Assembly: GCF_002067135.1 (NCBI RefSeq)
Contig: NZ_CP020105.1
Span: 5,208,001-5,272,000, forward strand
DNA from: Spirosoma rigui
GTDB taxonomy: Bacteria > Bacteroidota > Bacteroidia > Cytophagales > Spirosomataceae
DNA length: 64,000 nt
Direction of reading: 5' to 3'
Shown piece by piece: positions 16,527-26,360 of this stretch. A program made the position numbers and the translations under genes. A model generated the notes under the pieces. That model did no database searches, was not told the origin of the DNA, and saw nothing but the letters and a program-made list of their open reading frames with translations. Numbering within the stretch: the first letter of the stretch is position 1; the number at the start of each line of letters is the position of its first letter.

Positions 16527-16538
16527 TTCAAAAGAACA
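16525..16538. promoter_or_regulatory. candidate operator: TGTTC-AAAA-GAACA inverted repeat
   Basis: Perfect 5-bp dyad with an A4 spacer placed exactly over the start-site region of the DeoR gene and 31 bp from the divergent Nudix start. A DeoR-family repressor bound here could regulate itself and the Nudix gene (inference). Confidence 0.4.
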
Positions 16539-16546
16539 CAGTTACC

Positions 16547-17299
16547 ATGAATTTTCAACACCGGAAGCGACTTATTTTGCAAACGGTCGACGAGCGGGGG
16601 TCAGCCGATGTGCAGCAACTGGCCGATCTGCTGCAAACATCAGCCATGACGATCCGGCGCGATCTGGTGCAGCTGGCCGCATCAGGGCTGATTTACCGGA
16701 CCCGGGGCGGAGCCATGAACGTGAATCTAGCTACCGATTCACACCGGTTTGCGAACAAAGCCGCCGTTAACCCCGAGCGGAAAGATTACATCTGCCAGTT
16801 GGCGGCCGCCGAAATTCAGGAAGGTGACATTATCTTCATGGACTGTGGCAGCACGGTATTCCGGCTCTGTCCTTTCATCCGAAACAAGCGCATTACGGTG
16901 GTAACCAACTCGCTTCCCGTCGTGGCCGAACTGCTCACGTCGGAGGTGACGGTGAATCTGGTGGGGGGAGAAGTGGACAAAGAGCGGCAAGCCATTCATG
17001 GGCTCATTGCCGAGGAACACATGGCCCGGTACCGGGCCAATCGGGCGTTCATTGGTGTAGATGGCATCTCACTCGCCAACGGCCTGAGCGCGAACGGCGA
17101 ACGCGAAGCCAGCACGGCGATGGCCATGGCGCGGCAGTCTGAGACGACCTACCTGCTCTGTGACTCCTCGAAGCTGGAATCAGAGAAGTATTTCCAGTTC
17201 GCCCCCCTGAGCCTGTTCAACGTCCTGATCACCGATAACGAAGCGCCAACCGGGACCGTAGCCGCTTACCAACGGGCGGGTGTAACCATCCTGAATTGA
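16547..17299 (+). CDS. DeoR/GlpR family transcriptional regulator
   Basis: 250 residues from the ATG at 16547; the frame opens at 16514 inside the promoter. An N-terminal winged helix-turn-helix (KRLILQTVDERGSADVQQLADLL, then SAMTIRRDLVQLAASG, about residues 6-55) precedes a DeoR C-terminal sensor domain (about 75-230) with MDCGSTVFRLCPF, AFIGVDGISLANGL and LLCDSSKLESEKYFQFAPL. Family members sense sugar phosphates. It is divergent from the Nudix gene and upstream of the 5-oxoprolinase, which has its own promoter. The effector is not inferable. Confidence 0.9.
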   Translation: MNFQHRKRLILQTVDERGSADVQQLADLLQTSAMTIRRDLVQLAASGLIYRTRGGAMNVNLATDSHRFANKAAVNPERKDYICQLAAAEIQEGDIIFMDCGSTVFRLCPFIRNKRITVVTNSLPVVAELLTSEVTVNLVGGEVDKERQAIHGLIAEEHMARYRANRAFIGVDGISLANGLSANGEREASTAMAMARQSETTYLLCDSSKLESEKYFQFAPLSLFNVLITDNEAPTGTVAAYQRAGVTILN

Positions 17300-17330
17300 C
17301 CCCTATTAGCCCATAAGGGATACAGGCCGG

Positions 17331-17362
17331 TTTGAGAACCCGGCCTTCAGACGCTACTTTTG
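17331..17362 (+). promoter_or_regulatory. consensus promoter TTTG-N20-TACTTTTG for the 5-oxoprolinase gene
   Basis: -33 TTTG at 17331-17334, a 20-nt spacer, -7 TACTTTTG at 17355-17362, then ATG at 17367. This is the best full promoter in the window. The start of transcription would fall at or within a few bases of the ATG, predicting a leaderless or nearly leaderless mRNA. An imperfect GGCCGG/CCGGCC hairpin (17325-17345) overlaps the -33 element. Confidence 0.65.
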
Positions 17363-17366
17363 CCCC

Positions 17367-20300
17367 ATGTGGCATATCTGGATTGACACCGGCGGCACGT
17401 TTACTGATGGTCTGGCCCGCGACCCCGCCGGGAATTTACACCGTGCGAAAGTACTCAGCAGCAGCCGGCTGCGGGGGCAGTTAGTTGGCGGTAAACTCGT
17501 AGCCCCCTGGCTTACGGCGCCCATCTTCGACGGGTACCGGTTGCGTATTGTCGAAACGGGTGAAACAACCACGATTGTCTCGCTCCTGGTCGATGGCACG
17601 CTGGTCCTGCCTGACGGAGCCATCCTGACCGCAGGTGCTGCGGTCCATACCGGCAGCCCGTCCGTAACGCGGACGGTTGAACTCTTTACCGACGAAGAAG
17701 CGCCGGTACTGGCGACCCGGCTGCTCACGCAAACGCCGTTGACTGAGCCCTTTCCGGCGCTGGATATGCGACTGGGTACAACCAAAGGCACCAACGCCCT
17801 GCTCGAACGAAAAGGCGGGCGGGTAGCGTTGCTCGTAACCCGGGGATTCCGGGATTTGCTCGTCATTGGTACCCAGCAGCGGCCAAACCTCTTCGAACTT
17901 GCTATTCCACCCGCTGCGGTATTGTATGAACACGTACTGGAAGTGGATGCGCGCATTGCCGCCGACGGGCAACTTATAACGCCCTTACGCCAAGAAACCG
18001 TAACGGATCTGGTGCAGCAGCTTCGGCAGCTCAACCCCGATGCCATTGCTATTTCACTGCTCAATGCTTACCGGAATCCGACGCACGAACACCAGTTGTC
18101 TGACGCATTTACCCGGGCGGGCTTTCCCCTGGTGACACTGTCGACCTCGGCATCAACGGCCCCCGGCTACGTATCACGTACCCAAACCACCGTAGTCGAC
18201 GCCTACCTAACCCCCGTTCTACGGTCGTACCTGTCAAATGTACAAACGCAGTTACGCGGTACGGGAACAGGGAACTCATCCGACCGGAAACAACTCGTGC
18301 GGATCATGACCAGCACCGGCGGCCTCGTTCGGGCCGATCTGTTCCGGCCCAAGGACAGCCTGCTCAGTGGTCCGGCGGGGGGCGTCATTGGCGCGGCAGG
18401 CATCAGTGCCCACCTGCCCCCCGGTGGTTACCCGACCGATGGTACCCTTACGCTCGACATGGGCGGTACCAGCACCGACGTAGCCCGTATTCAGGGTACC
18501 CCCGATTACCGGTTTTCTACCAAAATTGGTCCGTTCGATTTGCAGCTACCGTCGCTGGCCATCGAGACCGTAGCAGCCGGGGGCGGATCGATCTGCTGGT
18601 TCGAAGAAAGTGGATCGACGTTCGGTCAGTTGCGGGTCGGGCCCCAAAGCGCCGGTGCCAACCCTGGTCCCGCCTGCTACGGCGCGGGTGGTCCGCTTAC
18701 GATTACCGATATAAACCTGCTGCTGGGCAAACTTCACCCCAGGCAGTTTGGAATCCCGGTGTTTATGGAGCGCGCGGAAGCAGCGCTGCAGGCTGTTATC
18801 CGGCAGATCAGCCGCAAAACCGGCACGACACCCGATACCATCGGGCTCCTGCGCGGCTTCGAGCATATTGCCAACGAAACCATGGCCGGGGCCATCCGTA
18901 AAATATCCGTGGCCCGGGGATTCGACCCCAGAGCCTACAGCCTGCTCGTTTTCGGCGGGGCGGGCGGCTTACACGGCTGCGCCATTGCCCGGCTCCTGGG
19001 TATGGAACAGATCATACTACCCTTCGACGGTGGCTTACTGAGCGCTTACGGGATGGGGCAGGCCCGGATTGAGCGAATGGCATCCCAATCGTTGCTACGG
19101 CTCCTTGCCGACGTGGAACCGCTACTCACCGACCAAATTAGCGCCTTGAGCCAGCAGGCACTGGCCGATCTCCGGCAGGATGTTGACCCGGCTGCGGCAA
19201 TAGCCATTACGTCGGTCATGCTGCACATGCGTTTGCAGGGCCAGGAAGCAACGATCGAGGTGATACTGCCAACCGATGCAGCCATCCATCCCGGCCCGTT
19301 ATTCGAAGAAAAATACCAGCAGTTGTACGGTCATTTTCCCGTTGGTCGACCCATTGAGGTCGAAAGCATCCGGGTCATTGCCAGTACCGTTACCGACCAA
19401 TCGGCCGCCAGTGGGCCGCCAGTCAGCCATCGCCACGCGGTACCCGCGTTCGAAACCGACACGTACCCAGCTTACGACTGGACGGATTTGCGGGAGGGTG
19501 ATACCTTCCGTGGTCCGGCCCTGCTGCTCAACACTACCTCCTCGGCCTTCATCGAACCCGGCTGGCGGCTGGTGGCGCAGAACAGCCGCGATGCCCTGCT
19601 CGATTACATTGCCGACGTGGAAACACCGGACGAACCGGAGCGGAGCGAGGTTGTTCAACTTGAAATCTTCACACAGCGCTTCCGGGCCATTGCCGAGGAG
19701 ATGGGCGCTCAGCTACAGCGGACAGCTTTTTCGACAAACGTAAAAGAACGGCTCGATTTCTCCTGCGCCCTGCTCGACGCCAACGCTCAACTGGTCGCCA
19801 ACGCACCCCACATCCCGGTACACCTGGGTAGCCTGGGCGTTTGTGCACGGCTTTGTCTGGCCAGCCTTCCTCTGGCACCCGGCGACGTGCTGATTACCAA
19901 TCACCCCAAGTTCGGGGGTTCTCACCTGCCCGACGTAACGCTCTTACAAGGCGTGTTCACCGACGATAACGACCTGATCGGCTACGTCATCAACCGGGCG
20001 CACCACGCCGAAATTGGCGGCAAGGTGCCTGGCTCCATGCCGCCCGACGCCACCTCTCTCGTCGAGGAAGGCGTTGTACTGGAACCACAATACGTAGTGA
20101 AAGGGGGGAAATTTCTGTGGGACACCCACGGGGACGGTGCAGCCGGCGGCCTGTCGGCCCGCTTTACGGAGGCTCCCTACCCCACCCGCGCGCTGGCTGA
20201 GAACCGCGCCGATATTGAAGCGGCCCTGGCTTCGTTACGGGCGGGCGAATCGGCTTTGCGGGCACTCGTTCAACACAATGGACTGTCCACCGTCCACCAT

Positions 20301-21215
20301 TACATGACCCGCCTGCAGCAAGCCGCTACCGACGCTATCTCGGCCGTACTGGCCCCGCTCAACGGGCAAACCTTTGCGGCCGACGAAGACCTCGACGACG
20401 GGCATACCATCCGGGTTAACATGTCAATCGCCAATGGCCAGATCACATTCGATTTTACCGGCACGTCGGATGTTCACCCCAACAACCTGAACGCAAATGT
20501 GTCCATTCTCCACAGTGCGGTGCTGTACGTACTACGCCTGTGGTGCGCCAGCGATATACCCCTCAACGAAGGACTCATGGTACCCGTCTCGTTCATTCTC
20601 CCCGAGTCGTCGTTTTTGAATCCTGTCTTCCCCGACGAACCGGAACACTGTCCGGCCGTTGTAGGAGGCAACACCGAAGTTAGCCAGCGACTTGTCGACA
20701 CGTTACTGAAAGCGTTGCAACTGGCTGCCTGTAGCCAGGGAACGATGAACAATTTCCTCTTCGGTAATGGGCAGTTCGGGTATTACGAAACCATTGGCGG
20801 GGGCGCGGGGGCTACCGCCGGAGCCAGTGGCCGATCGGCTGTGCATCAGCACATGACCAATACCAAACTCACGGACCCCGAAGAACTGGAACGACGGTAT
20901 CCTGTTCGGCTGCATCGGTTTGCCATTCGGCCGGATTCGGGAGGTACGGGCCAGTGGCAGGGCGGCAACGGTATTATCCGGGACATCGAGTTTCTGGCAC
21001 CCGTCCAGGCGACGCTCCTGAGCCAGCACCGGCGGGTAGCCCCCTATGGTCTTGTCGGCGGGGAGCCGGGCGTAGTGGGTCGGCAAACCCTGATCGCTAC
21101 GGATGGAACCGAAGAAGACATGCCCGGCCTGTTTACGCGCGCGATGACCGCTGGCGAACGAATCTGCATCGAGACGCCCGGGGGCGGAGGTTACGGTGAA
21201 CCGCCTGCACTCTGA
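17367..21215 (+). CDS. fused 5-oxoprolinase / hydantoinase A+B (OPLAH-like)
   Basis: 1282 residues, about the length of the single-chain ATP-dependent 5-oxoprolinase. Order: Hydant_A_N with DTGGTFTD at about residue 6; hydantoinase A core with LDMGGTSTDVARI at about 370 and FGGAGGLHGCAIA at about 530; hydantoinase B from about 758 (QRFRAIAEEMGAQLQRTAFS, LITNHPKFGGSHLPDV, INRAHHAEIGG) to the end (ETPGGGGYG). The expected reaction is 5-oxo-L-proline + ATP + H2O to L-glutamate, or hydrolysis of a hydantoin or acetophenone-like substrate; the fused A-B order favours 5-oxoprolinase. It is cytosolic. Upstream is a DeoR gene, downstream an acyl-CoA synthetase. Confidence 0.9.
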   Translation: MWHIWIDTGGTFTDGLARDPAGNLHRAKVLSSSRLRGQLVGGKLVAPWLTAPIFDGYRLRIVETGETTTIVSLLVDGTLVLPDGAILTAGAAVHTGSPSVTRTVELFTDEEAPVLATRLLTQTPLTEPFPALDMRLGTTKGTNALLERKGGRVALLVTRGFRDLLVIGTQQRPNLFELAIPPAAVLYEHVLEVDARIAADGQLITPLRQETVTDLVQQLRQLNPDAIAISLLNAYRNPTHEHQLSDAFTRAGFPLVTLSTSASTAPGYVSRTQTTVVDAYLTPVLRSYLSNVQTQLRGTGTGNSSDRKQLVRIMTSTGGLVRADLFRPKDSLLSGPAGGVIGAAGISAHLPPGGYPTDGTLTLDMGGTSTDVARIQGTPDYRFSTKIGPFDLQLPSLAIETVAAGGGSICWFEESGSTFGQLRVGPQSAGANPGPACYGAGGPLTITDINLLLGKLHPRQFGIPVFMERAEAALQAVIRQISRKTGTTPDTIGLLRGFEHIANETMAGAIRKISVARGFDPRAYSLLVFGGAGGLHGCAIARLLGMEQIILPFDGGLLSAYGMGQARIERMASQSLLRLLADVEPLLTDQISALSQQALADLRQDVDPAAAIAITSVMLHMRLQGQEATIEVILPTDAAIHPGPLFEEKYQQLYGHFPVGRPIEVESIRVIASTVTDQSAASGPPVSHRHAVPAFETDTYPAYDWTDLREGDTFRGPALLLNTTSSAFIEPGWRLVAQNSRDALLDYIADVETPDEPERSEVVQLEIFTQRFRAIAEEMGAQLQRTAFSTNVKERLDFSCALLDANAQLVANAPHIPVHLGSLGVCARLCLASLPLAPGDVLITNHPKFGGSHLPDVTLLQGVFTDDNDLIGYVINRAHHAEIGGKVPGSMPPDATSLVEEGVVLEPQYVVKGGKFLWDTHGDGAAGGLSARFTEAPYPTRALAENRADIEAALASLRAGESALRALVQHNGLSTVHHYMTRLQQAATDAISAVLAPLNGQTFAADEDLDDGHTIRVNMSIANGQITFDFTGTSDVHPNNLNANVSILHSAVLYVLRLWCASDIPLNEGLMVPVSFILPESSFLNPVFPDEPEHCPAVVGGNTEVSQRLVDTLLKALQLAACSQGTMNNFLFGNGQFGYYETIGGGAGATAGASGRSAVHQHMTNTKLTDPEELERRYPVRLHRFAIRPDSGGTGQWQGGNGIIRDIEFLAPVQATLLSQHRRVAPYGLVGGEPGVVGRQTLIATDGTEEDMPGLFTRAMTAGERICIETPGGGGYGEPPAL

Positions 21216-21288
21216 CCGGCCCCTCCCGACTACCACTGCCAACAACGAATATGCGTATCCAATGCAACAAATGCAGCTAAACAACTTG

Positions 21289-21320
21289 TTGTATAATTCA
21301 GAGAAAAAAGTGTAGTATTG
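21289..21320 (+). promoter_or_regulatory. possible promoter TTG-N21-TAGTATTG for the acyl-CoA synthetase gene
   Basis: TTG at 21289-21291, a 21-nt spacer, then TAGTATTG at 21313-21320 (one mismatch to TAnnTTTG), 20 bp before the ATG at 21341. The -33 element overlaps a small dyad ACAAC-TT-GTTGT. Confidence 0.4.
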
Positions 21321-21340
21321 TTACCCAAATAAGTTTCTGC

Positions 21341-23032
21341 ATGATCCAGACAAAGCTGATTCCCCGCACAGCCGAAGCCCACGAGCCGCAATTGCTCATC
21401 AAAAATATGCTGGCTCAATCGCTCAAGTACGAGCCACAACGTGAGATTGTCTACCGCGATCTGTTCCGGATGAATTACGTCGAGTTCAACCAGCGGGTGC
21501 GGCAACTGGCCAATGTCCTGACGGGGCTTGGTGTGCAGCCGGGCGATACAGTTGCGATGTTTGACTGGGACAGTCACCGCTATTTGGAATGCTTTTTTGC
21601 CGTAACGAGTATGGGAGCTATCCTGCATACGGTCAATATCCGGCTCTCGCCCGCCCAGATCCTGTATACGGTAAACCACGCGCAGGATAAGGTGATCCTG
21701 ATTCATGACGACTTTTTACCCATCCTGACGGCAATTAAAGATCAGATCACGACTGTCGACAAGTATGTACTCATTTCGGATAAGGTTTATGTCGACCTGA
21801 ACGCCGTTGGCGAGGTACCCGCTGGCTTTTCGGGTGAGTACGAAGCCTTGCTCAAGGGCACGTCGGCGGAGTTCGACTTTCCTGATTTCGACGAAAACAC
21901 CTGGGCGACGACCTTTTATACGACCGGCACAACGGGCAATCCGAAAGGGGTTTATTTCTCGCACCGGCAGCTGTTCATGCACACGATGGGGCTGGCTTCC
22001 TACGTCTGCGGGTATCAGGCAGTTCCTTTCTCGGCGAAATCCGACGTGTATATGCCCATCACGCCCATGTTCCACGTTCACGCCTGGGGGTTTCCTTTTC
22101 TGGCAACCATGCTATCCGCCAAACAGGTATATGCCGGTCGCTACGATCCGGAGGTGGTTTTGAAACTACTGTTGCAGGAAGGCGTCACCTTCTCCCACTG
22201 CGTGCCAACGATCCTGAACATGCTCGTTAACAGCCCGGCTGCGCAGAAATTCAAGGCCCAGCTAAGCAACTGGAAAGTAATCATCGGCGGCTCAGCGCTG
22301 ACAAAGGGCCTGGCGAAAGGCGCACTCGACCTGGGTATTCAGGTCTTCCAGGGATACGGCATGTCCGAAACGGCCCCTATTATGTCGCTCACCTACCTGA
22401 ACGACCTGGAACGAGGATTACCCGCTGATGAACAGATTGAATTCCGAACCCGCGCGGGCCGGATTGCGCCGTTCCTGGAGATGCGGCTTATGAATGACGA
22501 CGGTACGTTTGCGCCCCACGATGGTCATGCACTGGGCGAGATCGTAGCCCGTGGCCCGTGGTTGACGCAGGGATACTATCAGGACGCCGAACGAGGTGCG
22601 GATCTCTGGAAGGGCGGCTGGCTGCACACCGGCGACGTAGCCAGCATTACCCCCGATAACTGGGTACTGATCTCCGACCGAACTAAAGACGTGATCAAAA
22701 CCGGGGGCGAGTGGGTATCGTCGCTGGATATGGAAGATGCCTTATCGCAACTCGAAGGCGTTGCTGAATCGGCGGTGGTCGGCTTGCCGGATGAGCGCTG
22801 GGGCGAGCGACCACATGCCCTGATTGTTCAAAAACCGGGTTACGCACTTACCAGTGCCGGGATAAAAGCCAGCCTTCAAGCGCGGGTAGACGGCGGTGAT
22901 CTGCATAAATGGTACGTGCCCGACCGGATTTTATTCGTGTCGGAAATCCCCAAAACAAGCGTTGGAAAAATTGACAAGAAACGAATTCGCTCCGAAATGA
23001 ACGAGCAGATCATGAGTGCCGTCGACGCATAG
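21341..23032 (+). CDS. AMP-binding acyl-CoA synthetase (medium/long-chain fatty-acid-CoA ligase)
   Basis: 563 residues. ANL-superfamily motifs in order: A3 TTFYTTGTTGNPKG (about residues 189-202), A5 VFQGYGMSETAP (about 336), A7/A8 GWLHTGDVASITPDNW and DRTKDVIKTGGEWVSS (about 428-460), and the catalytic Lys in PKTSVGKIDKKRIR near the C terminus. It activates a carboxylic acid, probably a medium- or long-chain fatty acid, to acyl-AMP and then acyl-CoA; the chain preference cannot be read. It starts 125 bp after the 5-oxoprolinase with its own possible promoter, so linkage to that enzyme is not certain. Confidence 0.9.
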   Translation: MIQTKLIPRTAEAHEPQLLIKNMLAQSLKYEPQREIVYRDLFRMNYVEFNQRVRQLANVLTGLGVQPGDTVAMFDWDSHRYLECFFAVTSMGAILHTVNIRLSPAQILYTVNHAQDKVILIHDDFLPILTAIKDQITTVDKYVLISDKVYVDLNAVGEVPAGFSGEYEALLKGTSAEFDFPDFDENTWATTFYTTGTTGNPKGVYFSHRQLFMHTMGLASYVCGYQAVPFSAKSDVYMPITPMFHVHAWGFPFLATMLSAKQVYAGRYDPEVVLKLLLQEGVTFSHCVPTILNMLVNSPAAQKFKAQLSNWKVIIGGSALTKGLAKGALDLGIQVFQGYGMSETAPIMSLTYLNDLERGLPADEQIEFRTRAGRIAPFLEMRLMNDDGTFAPHDGHALGEIVARGPWLTQGYYQDAERGADLWKGGWLHTGDVASITPDNWVLISDRTKDVIKTGGEWVSSLDMEDALSQLEGVAESAVVGLPDERWGERPHALIVQKPGYALTSAGIKASLQARVDGGDLHKWYVPDRILFVSEIPKTSVGKIDKKRIRSEMNEQIMSAVDA

Positions 23033-23131
23033 GTAAACCAGAACGTAGTAAAGAAGGAAGGTATAGGTAGCAGGGCGTAAATTTTCGCTGTGTTATCTGT
23101 GCCTTTCTTTGTTTCCGACAGTTATGCTACC

Positions 23132-23623
23132 ATGACCCGCATTGGCCTTCTCTCCGATACCCACTCCTATCTGGACCCCCAGATCTTCACCCATTTCGAT
23201 TCCTGCGACGAACTATGGCACGCGGGTGATGTCGGCAATCTCGCCGTGATGGAGCAGCTGAAAGCGTTTCGTCCCCTCCGGATCGTGTGCGGCAACATCG
23301 ACCGGGAAGCCAGCGACTTGCCACTCAATGCCCGTTTTGTTCTGGAAGGGGTCGACGTGTGGATGACCCACATTGGCGGTACTCCTCCGCGGTACAACCC
23401 CGTCGTCCGACCCGAACTGAAAAGTAACCCGCCTATGCTATTTGTTTGCGGTCATTCGCACATTCTGAAAGTTACGCGGGACCCAACCATGCAAAATCTG
23501 CTTTTCGTGAATCCCGGTGCGGCTGGGAAAACCGGTTTTCACGTTATGCGCACGGCGGTTCGCTTCTCGCTCGATGCTGGCCGGATTCTGGACATGCAGG
23601 CGATCGAACTGGGCAAGAAATAA
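23132..23623 (+). CDS. YfcE/MJ0936-type metallophosphoesterase
   Basis: 163 residues from the ATG at 23132 (MTRIGLLSDTHSYLD). All motifs of the calcineurin-like phosphoesterase fold are visible: DTH (residues 9-11), GDVGN (about 32-36), GNID (about 57), and GHSH (about 106) which coordinates the second metal. Relatives hydrolyse phosphodiesters with Mn2+. The open frame from 23090 adds 14 residues unlike the family. It ends before a strong bidirectional terminator. Confidence 0.9.
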   Translation: MTRIGLLSDTHSYLDPQIFTHFDSCDELWHAGDVGNLAVMEQLKAFRPLRIVCGNIDREASDLPLNARFVLEGVDVWMTHIGGTPPRYNPVVRPELKSNPPMLFVCGHSHILKVTRDPTMQNLLFVNPGAAGKTGFHVMRTAVRFSLDAGRILDMQAIELGKK

Positions 23624-23654
23624 TCGGCACTTTTTCCGGTCAGTCAAAGCCAAC

Positions 23655-23688
23655 AAAAAAGGGCTTCCCACGTGGGAAGCCCTTTTTT
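23655..23688. terminator. bidirectional intrinsic terminator (yfcE-like / ftsH)
   Basis: A perfect 34-bp palindrome: A6, then GGGCTTCCCAC paired with GTGGGAAGCCC, then T6. It serves the phosphodiesterase on the plus strand and ftsH on the minus strand. Confidence 0.92.
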
Positions 23689-23706
23689 GTTAATTATATG
23701 TGTTGT

Positions 23707-25725
23707 CTATAAAGGCAACGATGGTTCGGTTTCAGCGGGCTTCGACTCTTTGCCGATTTCCTCTTTGACCTCTTCGCTGTTTTTATAAGCCTGGTAAACA
23801 GTTTCCCGTTCGAACGGACGTTTACCAATCAGCCGGACCAGATCGTTCTGGTACAGAATCTCTTTTTCCAGCAACTCTTTTGCCAGAATTTCCAGCGCAT
23901 CGCGGTGATCAATCAGCATTCCCCGGGTCCGAACGTACGCTTCGTCGACGATCTTACGTACTTCCTGGTCGATATGCTTAGCCGTTTCTTCCGAGTACGG
24001 CTTGTTGAAGTTATAGTCAGACTGCTTCGAATCGTAGAACGATACGTTGCCAATGACATCGTTCATCCCGTACATGGTCACCATACTGTAAGCCAGCTTG
24101 GTGATTCGCTCCAGATCACTCAGAGCACCGGTCGACACTTTACCAAAGATGATATCCTCAGCTGCGCGACCACCCAACGCCATGCACATTTCGTCCATAA
24201 GTTGCTCCGTCCGGTATAGATACTGCTCGCGGGGCAGGTACTGCGCGTAGCCCAAAGCAGCGACTCCACGCGGCACGATCGATACTTTCACGAGCGGATC
24301 GGCAAACTCCAGGAACCAGCCCGCAACAGCGTGACCCGCTTCGTGGTAGGCAACGATCTCTTTCTCTTCCGGCGAGATCAGTTTGTTCTTCTTTTCAAGG
24401 CCACCAATCACACGGTCCATGGCGTCCTGGAAGTCCTTCATATCAACTGACTCTTTGTCGCTCCGGGCGGCAATCAGCGCGGCTTCGTTACAAACGTTGG
24501 CAATCTCAGCACCGGCAAAGCCAGGGGTCTGAGCGGCCAGCTGCTTGGGATCAACGTCGGTCGACAGTTTGATCGGCTTCAGGTGTACTTTGAAGATAGC
24601 TTCCCGACCTACTACGTCTGGTTTGTCAATACTAATCTGGCGGTCGAAACGGCCGGGGCGCTGCAGGGCAGGATCCAGCACGTCGGGACGGTTGGTAGCG
24701 GCCAGGATAATGATACCGGAATCGGTAGCAAAACCATCCATCTCTACCAGCAGGGAGTTCAGCGTGTTTTCGCGTTCATCATTGGCACCGGGCATGGAAC
24801 CCCGACCCCGCGAGCGACCCACAGCGTCAATCTCATCAATGAAGATGATACAAGGTGCTTTTTCCTTTGCCTGCTTGAAGAGGTCACGGACACGGGCCGC
24901 GCCTACCCCCACAAACATTTCCACAAAGTCGGAACCCGACAGCGAGAAGAACGGAACGCCCGCTTCACCAGCAACAGCTTTCGCCAGCAGCGTTTTACCG
25001 GTACCCGGAGGGCCGATCAGGAGCGCACCTTTAGGAATTTTGGCACCCAGCTTGGTGAATTTGGTTGGGTTTTTCAGGTAATCAACGATTTCCTTGATTT
25101 CTTCTTTGGCTTCGTCAAGGCCAGCCACATCATTGAACGTGATCTTCACCTTGCTATCCGCATCGAACAGTGCGGCTTTCGACTTACCAATGTTGAAAAT
25201 CTGGCCACCCGGACCCCCTGCGCCCGACATCCGGCCCAGCAGGAAGTACATAGCCAGCAACATCACGATGAGGAAACCCCAGGTACTGATGATGTTGCCA
25301 AAATCACTGCGCTGTTCAAACCGGTAATCGATCTTTTCATTATCGGGTATCCCCTGCTGAATCGTATCGAGGTCCTTTTTGAAGGAGTCGCTGGAGGCAA
25401 TGTTAAACTGAAAATGAGGGCCGTGGCTGGTGCCGAAATAAGGTTTATCGGCGAACAGGTTACGGTACTTGGGGCTTTGGGCGGCTTGCTGGGTAAGCGT
25501 GATCTCGGCGACGCGGTCATTAACAACGACCACTTCCGAGACCTCCCGGTCCTTCATCATCCGCTCAAAACGCTTCTGCGTGATCTCGCGGGTAGCGGAG
25601 CTTTTGTTGAAAAACGTAATGCCAAGAATAGCGGCAATCAGCAAAGCGACTATCCATCCCTGAAAATTGGGCTTACGTGGCCCCCCCCGGGGTACTAACG
25701 GATTTCTATTGTTGTTCTCTGACAT
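23707..25725 (-). CDS. ftsH: ATP-dependent zinc metalloprotease FtsH
   Basis: 672 residues. Inner-membrane AAA+ protease that degrades membrane and short-lived cytosolic proteins as a hexamer. Two N-terminal membrane helices (about residues 25-41 and 148-163) flank a periplasmic domain. The AAA module has Walker A GPPGTGKT (about 238), Walker B IIFIDEID, and the second region of homology [20 protein letters not shown]. The zinc site is HEAGH at 461-465 with the downstream Asp in LGGRAAED. The start MSENNNRNP is ATG. It follows rsfS on the same strand with a 125-bp gap; birA is divergent beyond rsfS, a typical Bacteroidota order. Confidence 0.97.
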   Translation of the reverse strand: MSENNNRNPLVPRGGPRKPNFQGWIVALLIAAILGITFFNKSSATREITQKRFERMMKDREVSEVVVVNDRVAEITLTQQAAQSPKYRNLFADKPYFGTSHGPHFQFNIASSDSFKKDLDTIQQGIPDNEKIDYRFEQRSDFGNIISTWGFLIVMLLAMYFLLGRMSGAGGPGGQIFNIGKSKAALFDADSKVKITFNDVAGLDEAKEEIKEIVDYLKNPTKFTKLGAKIPKGALLIGPPGTGKTLLAKAVAGEAGVPFFSLSGSDFVEMFVGVGAARVRDLFKQAKEKAPCIIFIDEIDAVGRSRGRGSMPGANDERENTLNSLLVEMDGFATDSGIIILAATNRPDVLDPALQRPGRFDRQISIDKPDVVGREAIFKVHLKPIKLSTDVDPKQLAAQTPGFAGAEIANVCNEAALIAARSDKESVDMKDFQDAMDRVIGGLEKKNKLISPEEKEIVAYHEAGHAVAGWFLEFADPLVKVSIVPRGVAALGYAQYLPREQYLYRTEQLMDEMCMALGGRAAEDIIFGKVSTGALSDLERITKLAYSMVTMYGMNDVIGNVSFYDSKQSDYNFNKPYSEETAKHIDQEVRKIVDEAYVRTRGMLIDHRDALEILAKELLEKEILYQNDLVRLIGKRPFERETVYQAYKNSEEVKEEIGKESKPAETEPSLPL

Positions 25726-25850
25726 TTCCTCAGGTTGTACAAACGGATATGTTGGGTAACACCGTTTTATAAACGAATGTTTCTACAGCGAAACGGTTCG
25801 GATAAGCGGTCATCCAGCCCGATAAACGGACTAAATAGCCCCAGTTGATT

Positions 25851-26249
25851 TTATTGATTTACCGGAACCAGGGTTCCCTCCTCAATATAATGGATTTCAG
25901 CATCGCCCCAGAGCTGCTCCAGATCGTAGAATGACCGGCGTTCCTTCTTAAACACGTGGGCAACAACATCTACGTAATCGAGCAAAATCCATTCCCGGTT
26001 CATTTTACCTTCCCGGTGCCAGGGGTCCTGCTTGCTGGCTTTGTAGACCTCCTCCTCAATTGAGGTTGAAATGGCGTCGATCTGCGTGTCGGAATTACCC
26101 GAACATAAAACGAAATAGTCGCAGATGGCGTTTTTAACCCGACGAAGGTCCATAACAACGATGTCCTGTGCTTTTTTTTCCTGCATTCCCCGGACAACGA
26201 AATCACGAATCTGTTCGGCGGTGAACTCACTATTTTTATTGATTCTCAT
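25851..26249 (-). CDS. rsfS: ribosome silencing factor RsfS
   Basis: 132 residues. RsfS/Iojap binds L14 on the 50S subunit and blocks subunit joining when nutrients are short. Family features: KAQDIVVMDLR (about residues 32-42), CDYFVLCSGNSDTQIDAI (about 49-66), and WILLDYVDVVAHVFKKERRSFYDLEQLWGDAE (about 91-122). Length is near normal. It lies upstream of ftsH on the same strand and divergent from birA (111-bp gap). Confidence 0.96.
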   Translation of the reverse strand: MRINKNSEFTAEQIRDFVVRGMQEKKAQDIVVMDLRRVKNAICDYFVLCSGNSDTQIDAISTSIEEEVYKASKQDPWHREGKMNREWILLDYVDVVAHVFKKERRSFYDLEQLWGDAEIHYIEEGTLVPVNQ

Positions 26250-26360
26250 GCGTTTCTTTTAACGTGGCACGATTCGTTAACCAGCGGGTACCTTGCCTGG
26301 CCGACCAACGGGGTCGACGGCACCATGCATTAACAACCTACTACTAAACTATACAATATT

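Noticed and set aside
24583..25698. 371-codon plus-strand frame opposite ftsH
   Set aside because: Long but purely antisense to the conserved AAA and membrane regions of FtsH.
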